Assembly: GCF_018881655.1 (NCBI RefSeq)
Contig: NZ_JACVPX010000005.1
Location: forward strand, 1 to 64,000
Direction of reading: 5' to 3'
Length of the DNA stretch: 64,000 nucleotides
Source: Polynucleobacter sp. Tro8-14-1
Lineage (GTDB): Bacteria; Pseudomonadota; Gammaproteobacteria; Burkholderiales; Burkholderiaceae
The notes under the pieces were generated by a model, which worked only from the letters and a program-made list of their open reading frames with translations, did not search any database and had not been told where the DNA came from. Shown piece after piece: positions 35,474 through 45,061 of the stretch (position 1 is its first letter; the number at the start of each line of letters is the position of its first letter). Both the position numbers and the translations under genes were made by a program.

Positions 35474-36523
35474 ATGCAGGACACTCAAACCGTTGAAAAA
35501 CCCTTAACCCAATTCAAATCTAAAGCGGATTTGCATCAGGGCGTAAGCGCAGGGGGAGAGGCAACTGGCGAGTGGTCAGTGGCTCAAATTCAAGCCTTAT
35601 TTGCACTTCCTTTGAATGAATTGATGTTGAAGGCTCAAGAGACTCATAAAGCCTATTTCCCAGAGGGTGATGTTGAATTAGCCACTTTGTTGTCAATTAA
35701 GACGGGCGGTTGTCCTGAGGATTGTGGTTATTGCCCTCAAGCTGCTCGTTATGACACCGACGTTAAGGCTGAGAAGTTAATGGGCTTAGAAGAGGTCTTA
35801 GAGGCTGCCAAAGCTGCTAAAGCCGCCGGTTCTAACCGTTTCTGTATGGGTGCCGCATGGCGCGAACCCAAAGACCGCGATATTGAAAAAGTGACTGCCA
35901 TGATCAAGGGCGTAAAAGCCTTGGGTCTGGAGACCTGCGCCACCTTAGGCATGCTGGAGGCGGATCAAGCCCAGGCACTGCAAGAGGCTGGCCTAGACTT
36001 TTATAACCATAACTTAGATACCAGCGAAGATTTCTACCGTTCTGTGATCTCAACCAGAGGCTACCAAGACCGTTTGGATACGATTTCCAATGTCCGCGCC
36101 GCTGGCATGTCGGTTTGTTGTGGCGGTATTGTCGGCATGGGCGAGTCTAGACAGCAGCGCGCCGCATTTTTGGCTCGCTTAGCCAATTTGAGCCCCTACC
36201 CAGAATCCGTTCCTATCAATCATCTAGTGCCAGTAGCCGGTACGCCCTTAGCTGAGCAAAAGCCTTTGGACCCACTGGAGTTTGTGAGAACGATTGCGGT
36301 TGCTAGGATCACAATGCCTAAAGCCCGCGTACGTTTATCTGCCGGTCGTCAGGAGCTTGGCAGGGCAGTTCAGGCCATGTGCTTTATGGCGGGAGCTAAC
36401 TCTATTTTCTATGGTGAGCAACTACTTACTACCGGTAATCCCGAGGCAGAACAAGACCGTGAGCTCTTGGCAGAGTTGGGGTTAAAAACTAAACAAAGCT
36501 GTAAAGCAGAGGTTTTGGTTTAG
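35474..36523 (+). CDS. bioB: Biotin synthase
   Basis: Radical-SAM enzyme that inserts sulfur into dethiobiotin. The CxxxCxxC cluster motif is [12 protein letters not shown] (C80, C84, C87 with my start), and the [2Fe-2S] ligands lie in later conserved segments ([26 protein letters not shown]); RVRLSAGR carries the arginine ligand. The track starts at a TTG at 35444; I use the ATG 30 bases later (MQDTQTVEK, 349 aa). It is divergent from bioA and is followed by coq7 with a 12-base gap. Confidence 0.97.
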   Translation: MQDTQTVEKPLTQFKSKADLHQGVSAGGEATGEWSVAQIQALFALPLNELMLKAQETHKAYFPEGDVELATLLSIKTGGCPEDCGYCPQAARYDTDVKAEKLMGLEEVLEAAKAAKAAGSNRFCMGAAWREPKDRDIEKVTAMIKGVKALGLETCATLGMLEADQAQALQEAGLDFYNHNLDTSEDFYRSVISTRGYQDRLDTISNVRAAGMSVCCGGIVGMGESRQQRAAFLARLANLSPYPESVPINHLVPVAGTPLAEQKPLDPLEFVRTIAVARITMPKARVRLSAGRQELGRAVQAMCFMAGANSIFYGEQLLTTGNPEAEQDRELLAELGLKTKQSCKAEVLV

Positions 36524-36535
36524 TTTTCCACGCGG

Positions 36536-37165
36536 ATGTCTCCAATAGATCGCCTCATTCTGGAGTTTGATACCGCCCTTCGGTCGGTGGTCGGAGGTGC
36601 TCATGCCCATAGACCGACTCCAGGATCTGATTTTCGAGGTAATTCCGGTTTGGATACTGTCGAGCGCAAACATGCAGCAGGACTCATGCGAGTCAATCAT
36701 GTGGGTGAAGTTTGTGCACAAGCGCTGTATCAATCGCAAAAATTAGTTGCTCGAAATCCTGAAATTCAGGAGATGTTAGATCACTCTGGGCAAGAAGAAA
36801 TGGATCATCTGGCATGGTGTGAAAATCGTCTTCAAGAGCTCGGGTCACACACTAGTTATCTCAATCCACTTTGGTATGCGGGATCCTTTGCAATTGGCTT
36901 GGCAGCAGGCTTAGCGGGCGATAAGTGGAGTTTAGGTTTTGTTGCTGAAACAGAAAAACAAGTCGAGAATCACTTGGAAAGTCATCTCGAAAAATTGCCA
37001 AAAGAAGATCAACGATCTCGTGCAATTGTGGATCAAATGCGCATTGATGAAATTGCTCACGGACAAGCTGCAAAAAATGCTGGCGGTGCAAATTTGCCAG
37101 AACCCATTCAAAAAATAATGCAGGCGATGTCTAAGATAATGACCACCACTGCTTACAAAATTTAA
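36536..37165 (+). CDS. coq7: 2-polyprenyl-3-methyl-6-methoxy-1,4-benzoquinone monooxygenase
   Basis: Di-iron hydroxylase of ubiquinone synthesis; it makes the last hydroxyl before O-methylation. Ligands: E58 in [11 protein letters not shown]88xxH91 in [10 protein letters not shown]140 in [11 protein letters not shown], and E172xxH175 in DEIAHGQAA. The hydrophobic helix [20 protein letters not shown] docks on the membrane. At 209 aa it is the canonical proteobacterial form and a better candidate for the housekeeping enzyme than the paralogue at 1,892-2,446. It follows bioB closely. Confidence 0.95.
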   Translation: MSPIDRLILEFDTALRSVVGGAHAHRPTPGSDFRGNSGLDTVERKHAAGLMRVNHVGEVCAQALYQSQKLVARNPEIQEMLDHSGQEEMDHLAWCENRLQELGSHTSYLNPLWYAGSFAIGLAAGLAGDKWSLGFVAETEKQVENHLESHLEKLPKEDQRSRAIVDQMRIDEIAHGQAAKNAGGANLPEPIQKIMQAMSKIMTTTAYKI

Positions 37166-37231
37166 TACGGAAATAGGTTTTAATTCTCAAAACTCATCTC
37201 TGATTAATTTTTGAGATATTTTTTTACGTAT

Positions 37232-37251
37232 TACTGTTTTTAAATACAGTA
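37232..37251. promoter_or_regulatory. LexA (SOS) box
   Basis: TACTGTTTTTAAATACAGTA contains CTGT-N8-ACAG with perfect outer symmetry TACTGT/ACAGTA and an AT-only centre, almost the enterobacterial consensus; betaproteobacterial LexA recognises the same core. It lies about 215 bases upstream of mraZ and 67 bases after the coq7 stop. No small SOS gene is visible on either side. Confidence 0.6.
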
Positions 37252-37410
37252 TATTTAGGCATTATCTAGTGCAATAGCTAAGATCTATTCTTAAGTATAT
37301 TTTCCAAGCCATTGTTTCAAGTAGCTATTTTATTATCACCATTTTCTCAACACATGACGCTAAGTGTTTGTAAACACTAGAGAAATTCCTAAAAAAACTC
37401 CTAAAAACAC

Positions 37411-37439
37411 TTGACCCTCTTAGTGTGATCCTCTAAAGT
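37411..37439 (+). promoter_or_regulatory. Probable sigma-70 promoter of the dcw cluster
   Basis: TTGACC (37411-37416) and TAAAGT (37434-37439) are 17 bases apart. The expected start of transcription falls within the MraZ repeats, so MraZ binding would block it, as in other bacteria. Confidence 0.5.
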
Positions 37440-37463
37440 GGGAGGAAGTGTGAAAAAGTGGGG
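37439..37463 (+). promoter_or_regulatory. MraZ-binding direct repeats
   Basis: TGGGA, TGTGA and TGGGG start at 37439, 37449 and 37459, exactly 10 bases apart, each after AAG or AAAG. Known MraZ operators are three TGGGN repeats with 5-base spacers next to the mraZ start. Here the last repeat ends 3 bases before the mraZ ATG and so also occupies its ribosome binding site. Confidence 0.8.
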
Positions 37464-37466
37464 TAA

Positions 37467-37898
37467 ATGGTGTTTCAAGGTGCGTCAGCTCTCAATTTGG
37501 ATGCAAAAGGCCGCATGTCTGTGCCGGCTAAGCATCGTGACGCCTTGTTGGTGCAGGGTGAGGGCCGAATCACGCTTACAAAACACCCCGATGGGTGCTT
37601 ACTTCTTTTCCCAAGACCAGAGTGGGAAACCTTCAGAGCAAGAGTTGCGCAACTTCCGATGGATGCCCATTGGTGGCGCCGTATTTTTTTAGGTAACGCA
37701 GCAGAGATAGATTTGGATGGTGCTGGTCGCGTACTGGTGAGTCCAGAGTTGCGCGCTGCTGCCGGGATTGAAAAAGAAGTGATTTTGCTTGGCATGGGAA
37801 GTCACTTGGAGTTGTGGGACGCAGCTACATACGCTGCAAAAGAACAGGCTGCGATTGCACAAGGCATGCCTGAAGCACTCAAGCAATTTAATTTTTGA
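37467..37898 (+). CDS. mraZ: Transcriptional regulator MraZ
   Basis: AbrB-like DNA-binding protein that represses the dcw operon, including its own gene. Two SpoVT/AbrB domains: first [19 protein letters not shown], with the basic [11 protein letters not shown] that reads DNA, and second [20 protein letters not shown]. Length (143 aa) is normal. It is the first gene of the cluster and stands directly behind three MraZ repeats. rsmH follows after 12 bases. Confidence 0.96.
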   Translation: MVFQGASALNLDAKGRMSVPAKHRDALLVQGEGRITLTKHPDGCLLLFPRPEWETFRARVAQLPMDAHWWRRIFLGNAAEIDLDGAGRVLVSPELRAAAGIEKEVILLGMGSHLELWDAATYAAKEQAAIAQGMPEALKQFNF

Positions 37899-37910
37899 TG
37901 ACAGGGTGCC

Positions 37911-38861
37911 ATGAACATAACTCATCGCCCAGTGTTGCTGGCCGAGGCGGTGACAGCGCTGGTTGGCGGTCCGCTGATTCAAAATCAAAGTGCAGCAAAC
38001 AAAATTTTGGTAATCGATGGAACCTTCGGGCGCGGCGGTCATACACAAGCCTTGCTCAAGGAGTTGAATCCTTCGGCGCGAATGATTTCTTTCGACAAAG
38101 ATTTGGATGCGATTGCAGTGGCGCAAAAAATCAACGATCCACGTTTAAAAATTGTGCACGACAGTTTTGCGCAGATGGACCAGTACGCGGAAGCGGAATC
38201 GGTCGATGGAATTTTGTTGGATTTGGGGATCAGTTCACCCCAAGTGGACGAAGCGCATCGGGGATTTTCTTTTCGCCGAGAAGGCCCGCTCGATATGCGC
38301 ATGAATACCGACCATGGTTTAACTGCAGCAGAGTGGTTGGAGCAGGCCCCACCGGAGGAAATCACTCACGTGATTAAGACTTACGGAGAAGAGCGCTTTG
38401 CATTTCAGATCGCAAAAGCCATTGTGGCTAAGCGAGAAGAAGGGCTTTCCCCCAAAACAACTACTCAGTTGGCAAGTCTAGTTGCGGGCGTAGTGCGTAC
38501 GCGCGAGGCTGGTCAAGATCCCGCAACAAGAACCTTCCAGGCATTGCGTATTTTTATTAATCGCGAGTTAGAAGATTTGGAACTCGGTTTGAAGGCGGCT
38601 TTGAAATTATTAAAGCCCGGCGCAAGACTTGCAGTGATTAGTTTTCATTCGTTAGAAGACCGCATCGTGAAGCAGTTTATGCAAGCGCATGCAAAAGTCG
38701 AAGTGCCCCGTGGGTTACCGGTACGCGAAAAAGACTTGCCACAAAGCGCCCTAGAAATTATTGGTCGAGTTAAGCCAAGCGATGCTGAGGTATCTGAGAA
38801 TCCTCGTGCCCGCTCTGCAATCATGCGTGTGGCTGAAAAGCGCATGGGAGTATCCGCATGA
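37911..38861 (+). CDS. rsmH: 16S rRNA (cytosine-1402-N4)-methyltransferase
   Basis: Adds the N4-methyl group to C1402 in the 16S rRNA decoding centre. [15 protein letters not shown] starts the protein; the SAM motif is [14 protein letters not shown] near residues 38-51; and [21 protein letters not shown] and [15 protein letters not shown] are family signatures. Length (316 aa) is usual. It lies between mraZ and ftsL and overlaps ftsL by 4 bases (ATGA). Confidence 0.97.
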   Translation: MNITHRPVLLAEAVTALVGGPLIQNQSAANKILVIDGTFGRGGHTQALLKELNPSARMISFDKDLDAIAVAQKINDPRLKIVHDSFAQMDQYAEAESVDGILLDLGISSPQVDEAHRGFSFRREGPLDMRMNTDHGLTAAEWLEQAPPEEITHVIKTYGEERFAFQIAKAIVAKREEGLSPKTTTQLASLVAGVVRTREAGQDPATRTFQALRIFINRELEDLELGLKAALKLLKPGARLAVISFHSLEDRIVKQFMQAHAKVEVPRGLPVREKDLPQSALEIIGRVKPSDAEVSENPRARSAIMRVAEKRMGVSA

Positions 38862-39124
38862 ATCGCGCTACCTTGACTCTGCTCGCATTGCTATTGATTT
38901 GCGCCCTATCGCTGGTTGCGGCTCAGCAACGTGCGCGAAAATTATTCATTCTTCAGGAGCGCGCACAGATAGAAGAGCGTAAGTTAAACCAAGACTGGTT
39001 GCGCTTAGAGTATGAGCAGCGTAATCTTTCGAAGTCTGCACGTATTCGTGATGTTGCCCGTAACCAATTGCATATGGCGCCTATTTCTCCTGAGCGTACT
39101 TTGTACTTGAAGGAGGCTAAATGA
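38858..39124 (+). CDS. ftsL: Cell division protein FtsL
   Basis: Bitopic divisome protein that joins FtsB and FtsQ and activates FtsWI. A very short cytoplasmic end, one membrane segment ([17 protein letters not shown], about residues 5-21) and a periplasmic coiled coil ([20 protein letters not shown]) ending [10 protein letters not shown]. Length (88 aa) is typical. It overlaps rsmH and ftsI by 4 bases each. Identity rests on size, topology and position, since FtsL sequence is weakly conserved. Confidence 0.92.
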   Translation: MNRATLTLLALLLICALSLVAAQQRARKLFILQERAQIEERKLNQDWLRLEYEQRNLSKSARIRDVARNQLHMAPISPERTLYLKEAK

Positions 39125-40893
39125 GGCCGGTTGGATTCTCTACTACGCCAAATTTAGTATTGCGTCTGCCAATGTGGCGGTCGCGCTTGATGCTATTCCT
39201 TTTGTTTTTTGTGTTCATGATGCTGTTGTTACGTGCGTTTTGGATTCAGGGCCCAGGAAATGCATTCTATGAAGCCAAGGGCGTGCGTGGCACTCAGCGC
39301 GAATTAGAGCTACCCGCTAGTCGCGGAAAAATTTTGGATCGTAATGGTCAGGTGATTGCAACGAGCTTAGAAGCTAAGTCGGTGATTGCTTATAACGATA
39401 CCGTTCCAGATGATTTAGCCGCAGACAAAGTGCAGAAATTGGCAAGTCTTTTGCAAATGAGCGAATCTGATCTGCGCAAAAAGTTGAAAGAAGAGCGCAA
39501 GCAGGTTTTCTTAAAGCGTCAAGTTGATCCAGTTGTAGCGCAGCAAATTAAACAGCTAGAGATCCCTGGCATTGGTTTAAATAATGAATATCGTCGCTTC
39601 TACCCAGAAGGTGAGGCGATGGCGCACGTGGTTGGCTTTACAAATGTGAATGATCTTGGCCAAGAAGGAATAGAGTATTCAAGAGAAGAGCAGCTAGCTG
39701 GTCACACTGGGCAACGTCGTGTGGTCGTTGATCGGCTGGGGCGTGTAGTTGAGGAAGTGGGCATTGATCGCTTGCCTCAAAACGGTAAGGATTTGCAGTT
39801 ATCAGTTGACAGTAAGATTCAATATATTGCCTATAACGCAGTAAAGAGTGCGGTCGAGGAACATCACGCAAAAGCAGGCAGTGCTGTTGTGATTGATACT
39901 CAGTCTGGCGAAATCTTAGCTCTTGCAAATTACCCAAGCTACAACCCAAATGACCGCAGATATCTCACGGGAGAGCAACTGCGCAATCGGGCATTGACAG
40001 ATATGTTTGAGCCTGGTTCTACGATTAAGCCATTTACAGTTTCAGCTGCTTTAGAGAAGGGTGCAATCACACCCACCACGAACATGGTAATTGGTGCGAG
40101 TTATTTAGTTGGCAAAAAGCCAATTACTGACACACATCCCAACGGCAATTTAACTATAGCGCAAGTGATTCAAAAATCCAGCAATATTGGCGCCGCCAAG
40201 ATTGCAATGAATTACCTCACGCCTGAAGAGATGTGGGATATGTATAGCGCCGTTGGCTTTGGCCAGACTCCAAAAATTGGGTTTCGTGGCGCAGTGGCTG
40301 GCACTCTTCATCCTTATTCAAAATGGGTGGCAAGCGATCAAGCGCGCATTGCATTTGGATACGGCTTATCAGGTTCATTATTTCAAGTGGCTCGCGCTTA
40401 TACGATCTTTGCCCGTGATGGGGAGTTGGTGCCCATCACGATTGAGCGCAGCCCCGAATTTAAGCCTGGAACCAGAGTGATCTCAGCCAAAACTGCAACT
40501 GAAATGCGTCAAATGTTGGAGACGGTCACTCAGCCTGGTGGAACGGCTGTCAAAGCTCAGGCGGATGGATATCGCGTAGGTGGTAAAACGGGCACTGCAC
40601 ACAAGATTGTAGGAAAAGGTTATGGAAATAAATACTTAGCGTATTTTGCTGGTATCGCGCCTATTAGTGAGCCACGTATCTCGGTGGCGGTTATGATCGA
40701 TGAGCCTACTGGGGGGAGCTACTACGGAGGTGATGTTGCAGCACCCGTATTCTCGACAATTGTTGGGGAGACGCTGCGTTCATTAAACGTCTTGCCAGAC
40801 AACAAAGTTAAGCAAATGGTGTTGGAAGATAAAGCCCCAGAAGAAATTCGGCCAGCAGCTGCACACGCTCAACATGTGGTTTTGAAGCGATGA
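39121..40893 (+). CDS. ftsI: Septal peptidoglycan transpeptidase FtsI (PBP3)
   Basis: Cross-links septal peptidoglycan together with FtsW. One N-terminal membrane segment (about 20-41), the pedestal domain beginning around residue 55 (PASRGKILDRNGQVIATS), and the transpeptidase domain with the active serine in FEPGSTIKPFT (SxxK), the SxN motif in QKSSNIGAAK, and KTG in VGGKTGTAHKI. Length 590 aa is normal. It overlaps ftsL and murE by 4 bases. This is a class B PBP without glycosyltransferase. Confidence 0.97.
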   Translation: MRPVGFSTTPNLVLRLPMWRSRLMLFLLFFVFMMLLLRAFWIQGPGNAFYEAKGVRGTQRELELPASRGKILDRNGQVIATSLEAKSVIAYNDTVPDDLAADKVQKLASLLQMSESDLRKKLKEERKQVFLKRQVDPVVAQQIKQLEIPGIGLNNEYRRFYPEGEAMAHVVGFTNVNDLGQEGIEYSREEQLAGHTGQRRVVVDRLGRVVEEVGIDRLPQNGKDLQLSVDSKIQYIAYNAVKSAVEEHHAKAGSAVVIDTQSGEILALANYPSYNPNDRRYLTGEQLRNRALTDMFEPGSTIKPFTVSAALEKGAITPTTNMVIGASYLVGKKPITDTHPNGNLTIAQVIQKSSNIGAAKIAMNYLTPEEMWDMYSAVGFGQTPKIGFRGAVAGTLHPYSKWVASDQARIAFGYGLSGSLFQVARAYTIFARDGELVPITIERSPEFKPGTRVISAKTATEMRQMLETVTQPGGTAVKAQADGYRVGGKTGTAHKIVGKGYGNKYLAYFAGIAPISEPRISVAVMIDEPTGGSYYGGDVAAPVFSTIVGETLRSLNVLPDNKVKQMVLEDKAPEEIRPAAAHAQHVVLKR

Positions 40894-42440
40894 GGGTGGA
40901 TTTGAAAATAGACACCAATCATTTGATTGACCACTTACATACTTTAGCGAACTTCTCCGCAAAAGTATGTGCGGATAGTCGCCAGATTCAGTCTGGCGAT
41001 ATCTTTTTTGCCTACCCTGTAGGTCATGGCAATGCTTTGCGTGATGGTCGTCAATTTATTGAGGCGGCATTAGAGAGTGGTGCAGCCGCTGTAGTCTTCG
41101 ATCCAGCGGGTACGGGTAAGCAATATTTAGATCATCCACAATGTTTTGCTGTTGAACATCTTGCTACAAAAGCGGGTGAGCTATGTGCGCAATGGTATGG
41201 CCATCCGAGTAAAGCATTAAAAATCATTGGTGTCACTGGTACTAATGGCAAAACTAGCATCACGCAATGGTTAGCCCAGGCTTTAGATACTAACAGTCAT
41301 CACACTGCAGTTTTGGGCACCTTGGGCACTGGGTTCCCTGGTGCATTGGTGCAAACTGGTTATACCACTCCAGACGCACCTAAATTACAAACGCAGTTAG
41401 CAGAGTTGCGCAGCGCTGGAGCTAAACAAGTCGCGATGGAAGTATCTTCGCATGCTTTGCATCAAGAGAGAATCGCTGGAACAGATATTCACTGTGCAGT
41501 CTTTACGAATCTGACGCAGGATCATTTGGATTACCACGGCAGCATGGCTGATTACGCCGAGGCAAAGGCTAAGTTATTTCAGCAAACCGGCCTTGAGCAC
41601 GCAGTGATTAACTTGGATGATGCTTTTGGTCGTGAGCTTGCCATGAACTTGTTGGCAAAAGAGGGCTTGAAGGTCTGGGCATATGCATTGTCTCAATCCG
41701 CGTTCCAAGGATTTGAAAAATTTGGTGATCGTTTATTCCGTATCTATGCAAAAGATATCCTACTGAGTGGAGCGGGTTACAACGCAAGCTTCATTTTTAA
41801 TGGAGTGGGAAGTGCTCAATTGCATATTCCTTTGCTAGGTGAGTTTAATTTAAGTAATGCGCTTGCGGTGTGGACGGTATTACTTTCACAGGGTATGAGC
41901 TTGGAAGTAGCCGCTCAAAAAGTGAGCCAATTAAATCCAGTGATTGGCCGTATGGAATTAATTCCTTTGGGTAAATCTCAAAAGAAAGAGGGCTTGTTAG
42001 CAGTTGTGGATTACGCGCATACCCCAGATGCTTTGGAGAAAACCTTACAAGCATTACGTCCTATTGCTGAGCAGCGCGGTGGAAAAATTTGGTGTGTCTT
42101 TGGTTGTGGCGGTGATCGTGATGCTGGTAAGCGTTCGCTAATGGGTGCTGTTGCAGAGCGCAATGCCGACCATATTCTAATTACAAGCGACAACCCTCGT
42201 TCTGAAAATCCACAAGCCATTATGGAGATGGTGCGCGGTGGTATTAGCAAGGATGCACAGAACGTTCAAGTTATAGCCGATCGTGCATCTGCCATCATGG
42301 CAGCAATTCGTCATGCGGATGCTTGCGATATTGTCTTGGTTGCTGGCAAGGGTCATGAAACTACTCAAGAAACTAATGGTAAGAAATTTGATTTTTCTGA
42401 TCAAGAGCATATTCGCTTAGCCGCTGGAGGTGGAGCCTGA
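40890..42440 (+). CDS. murE: UDP-MurNAc-tripeptide synthetase (meso-DAP adding)
   Basis: Adds meso-diaminopimelate to UDP-MurNAc-L-Ala-D-Glu. The P-loop is GVTGTNGKTSITQWL (about 112-126), the carbamylated-lysine region is in DYAEAKAKLF, and the diamino-acid selector reads DNPRSENP, where DNPR marks DAP-specific enzymes rather than lysine-adding ones. Length 516 aa is normal. It overlaps ftsI by 4 bases and murF by 1 (TGATG). Confidence 0.97.
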   Translation: MRVDLKIDTNHLIDHLHTLANFSAKVCADSRQIQSGDIFFAYPVGHGNALRDGRQFIEAALESGAAAVVFDPAGTGKQYLDHPQCFAVEHLATKAGELCAQWYGHPSKALKIIGVTGTNGKTSITQWLAQALDTNSHHTAVLGTLGTGFPGALVQTGYTTPDAPKLQTQLAELRSAGAKQVAMEVSSHALHQERIAGTDIHCAVFTNLTQDHLDYHGSMADYAEAKAKLFQQTGLEHAVINLDDAFGRELAMNLLAKEGLKVWAYALSQSAFQGFEKFGDRLFRIYAKDILLSGAGYNASFIFNGVGSAQLHIPLLGEFNLSNALAVWTVLLSQGMSLEVAAQKVSQLNPVIGRMELIPLGKSQKKEGLLAVVDYAHTPDALEKTLQALRPIAEQRGGKIWCVFGCGGDRDAGKRSLMGAVAERNADHILITSDNPRSENPQAIMEMVRGGISKDAQNVQVIADRASAIMAAIRHADACDIVLVAGKGHETTQETNGKKFDFSDQEHIRLAAGGGA

Positions 42441-43888
42441 TGTCTATTATGACCACCCTTGCACAAGTACAGGCAATGTTGCCTGGAAGTAAATTACTGA
42501 ATACTTCTGCACAAGCTGCCCAGGAAATCTCTGTTTCTCGAGTGGGTACTGACAGTCGCCAGATCGATCGCAATGAATTATTTGTCGCTTTATTTGGTGA
42601 GCGCTTTGATGCACATGACTTTTTATCCGATGTGACTAAGGCAGGCGCCAGTGCTGCCTTAGTTAGTTCGCAAGATAAATGCCCGCCGGACTTACCTGCT
42701 ATTTGCGTTTCAAACACGCGTATTGGTTTAGGAAATTTAGCAAAAGCATGGCGGGCTAATCACCCCATTCCTTTGGCATTGGTTACTGGCAGCAATGGTA
42801 AGACTACCGTTAAAGAGATGATTGCTTCAATTTTTAAAGCCGCAGTGGGCGAACAAAATACTTTGGTTACCAAGGGAAATCTGAATAACGATATTGGTTT
42901 GCCACTGACACTGTTGAAATTGCGCACAACGGATCGTCTTGCTGTGGTTGAGCTTGGTATGAATCATCCTGGTGAAACAGCGCAGTTAGCTGCGATTGCG
43001 CAAGCAAATATCGCATTAATTAATAATGCCCAGCGCGAGCATCAAGAGTTCATGGCCACAGTAGCGGCGGTAGCAGAAGAGCATTCAGATGCTATTCGTG
43101 CTTTACCAACTGATGGTATTGCTGTATTCCCAGCAGACTCAGAATTTTCAAATGTTTGGCGCCAGGCTGCTGCTGGTCGAAAAGTCATTGATTTTGTTTT
43201 GTTGTCTGCTCAGTCTAAGGTTTCGGCTGCTGTGACCGGAAGTTTGCTAAGCAATGGGCATGTACAGATTAAAACTGAACAAGGGGCTACCGAAGTTCAA
43301 TTAAATACATTGGGTAGTCACAATGTTCGCAATGCCTTGGCTGCGAGTGCGGTTGGTATCGCAGCAGGTATAAGTCTTGAAAAGATTAAGCAGGGTCTTG
43401 AATCATTCTCACCAGTAAATGGGCGTATGCAGGCAAAAGTGATTGATTCAAATCACACCTTAATTGACGATAGCTATAACGCTAACCCGGATTCCGTAAG
43501 AGCTGCCATCGATGCTTTAAAGCAATCGGGTAATTTATCTTGGTTGATTTTGGGTGATATGGGTGAGGTTGGCAATCAGGGCCCCGAGTTTCATCGTGAA
43601 GTTGGTGCCTATGCTGCTGAACAAGGAATCTCAAAACTATTTGCTTTGGGGGAGCAATGCCAATTTGCTCTTCAGGGATTTAACGAGGTTGTTGGTAATA
43701 GTGCGACTGTATCTAGTGCAACTCATTTTGCTGATATGGATAGTCTCATTATGCAATTAAGAGATGCTTTGCATGCCCAGTCTAGCGGCAGCAATCAGCA
43801 CTTAAATATTTTGGTTAAAGGTTCACGGTTTATGCGCATGGAGCGTGTAGTGCAGGCCTTGTTAGAGGAGGCTAAAACATGCTCTTAA
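42440..43888 (+). CDS. murF: UDP-MurNAc-pentapeptide synthetase
   Basis: Adds D-Ala-D-Ala to the tripeptide precursor. The P-loop [15 protein letters not shown] is at about 116-130, LGMNHPGE and [12 protein letters not shown] are central-domain signatures, and [13 protein letters not shown] marks the third domain. Length 482 aa. The start overlaps murE by one base and the end overlaps mraY by 10 bases. Confidence 0.97.
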   Translation: MSIMTTLAQVQAMLPGSKLLNTSAQAAQEISVSRVGTDSRQIDRNELFVALFGERFDAHDFLSDVTKAGASAALVSSQDKCPPDLPAICVSNTRIGLGNLAKAWRANHPIPLALVTGSNGKTTVKEMIASIFKAAVGEQNTLVTKGNLNNDIGLPLTLLKLRTTDRLAVVELGMNHPGETAQLAAIAQANIALINNAQREHQEFMATVAAVAEEHSDAIRALPTDGIAVFPADSEFSNVWRQAAAGRKVIDFVLLSAQSKVSAAVTGSLLSNGHVQIKTEQGATEVQLNTLGSHNVRNALAASAVGIAAGISLEKIKQGLESFSPVNGRMQAKVIDSNHTLIDDSYNANPDSVRAAIDALKQSGNLSWLILGDMGEVGNQGPEFHREVGAYAAEQGISKLFALGEQCQFALQGFNEVVGNSATVSSATHFADMDSLIMQLRDALHAQSSGSNQHLNILVKGSRFMRMERVVQALLEEAKTCS

Positions 43889-45048
43889 TGTTGGCGCAAT
43901 GGTTGCAAGATGATTTCGGATTCTTCCGGGTATTTAACTACATCACTTTTAGAGCGGTGATGGCAACGGTTACTGCATTATTGATTGGTTTAGCTGCGGG
44001 ACCTTGGGTGATTCGTAAATTAAGCGCCCTGAAAATGGGTCAAGCAGTCCGCACTGATGGGCCACAAACCCATTTAGTGAAATCAGGCACCCCAACTATG
44101 GGTGGTGTTTTGATTTTGATCGGTATCTTTATCTCATGCATGTTGTGGGCCGATCTCAGCAATCGATTTATTTGGATTGTGATGATTGTGACTTTTGGTT
44201 TTGGTTTAGTTGGCTGGGTAGATGACTATCGCAAAGTAGTCTACAAAGATCCTAAAGGAATGGCTTCAAGAGAGAAGTTCTTCTGGCAAACACTAATTGG
44301 TTTATTTGCCGCTATCTATCTTGCATTCTCCGTTTCTGAAGTAAATAACCTAAAAGTATTGCAATTATTTTATGAATGGTTAAGAAGTGGATTTGCTTTA
44401 GATCTGCCTGCAAAAACCAACTTGCTGTTGCCCTTTATGAAAGAAGTGAGCTATCCATTGGGTGTGATGGGCTTCATTATTTTGAGTTACTTAGTAATCG
44501 TAGGCAGTAGTAATGCAGTGAACTTAACCGATGGTCTAGATGGCCTTGTCATCATGCCAGTGATCTTGGTAGGGGCTGCTTTGGGTGCTTTTGCTTATGT
44601 GATGGGTAATGCGATTTATGCAAAGTATCTCCTCTTCCCTTACATACCAGGCGCTGGTGAACTCATGATTTTCTGTGGAGCTATGGGCGGTGCTGGCTTA
44701 GCCTTCCTTTGGTTTAACACACACCCAGCACAAGTATTTATGGGTGATGTGGGCGCGCTCGCTTTGGGCGGAGCCCTTGGCACTATCGCTGTGATTGTTC
44801 GTCAAGAAATCGTGTTGTTTGTGATGGGCGGCATCTTTGTTGCTGAGACTGTTTCGGTAATGATGCAAGTATTTTGGTTCAAGCTCACTAAAAAGCATTT
44901 TGGAGAGGGTCGTCGCATTTTCCGGATGGCGCCATTGCATCACCATTTTGAATTGGGTGGTTGGAAGGAGACGCAAGTGGTTGTGCGTTTCTGGATTATT
45001 ACCATCCTCCTAGTCTTAATTGGCTTATCTAGCTTGAAGTTACGGTGA
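43879..45048 (+). CDS. mraY: Phospho-N-acetylmuramoyl-pentapeptide transferase
   Basis: Integral membrane enzyme that transfers the MurNAc-pentapeptide phosphate to undecaprenyl phosphate, making lipid I. About ten membrane segments. Catalytic aspartates lie in [13 protein letters not shown] and [11 protein letters not shown], and the loop [12 protein letters not shown] carries the histidine triplet. A strong GAGGAGG inside the end of murF is its ribosome binding site. Length 389 aa is standard. Confidence 0.98.
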   Translation: MLLMLAQWLQDDFGFFRVFNYITFRAVMATVTALLIGLAAGPWVIRKLSALKMGQAVRTDGPQTHLVKSGTPTMGGVLILIGIFISCMLWADLSNRFIWIVMIVTFGFGLVGWVDDYRKVVYKDPKGMASREKFFWQTLIGLFAAIYLAFSVSEVNNLKVLQLFYEWLRSGFALDLPAKTNLLLPFMKEVSYPLGVMGFIILSYLVIVGSSNAVNLTDGLDGLVIMPVILVGAALGAFAYVMGNAIYAKYLLFPYIPGAGELMIFCGAMGGAGLAFLWFNTHPAQVFMGDVGALALGGALGTIAVIVRQEIVLFVMGGIFVAETVSVMMQVFWFKLTKKHFGEGRRIFRMAPLHHHFELGGWKETQVVVRFWIITILLVLIGLSSLKLR

Positions 45049-45061
45049 ACCAAAAGTAAAT

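Larger units (their letters stand above)
37166..37466. other. 301-base gap upstream of the dcw cluster
   Basis: AT-rich and without an ORF longer than eight codons after a credible ATG. It holds a LexA-like box, a short inverted repeat (AGTGTTT-GT-AAACACT at 37363-37378), a probable sigma-70 promoter and three MraZ repeats, listed separately. Confidence 0.7.

Noticed and set aside
37895-38377. 160-codon plus-strand ORF overlapping rsmH
   Set aside because: It is a shifted frame of rsmH with shadow composition rich in Arg, Gly and Ser.
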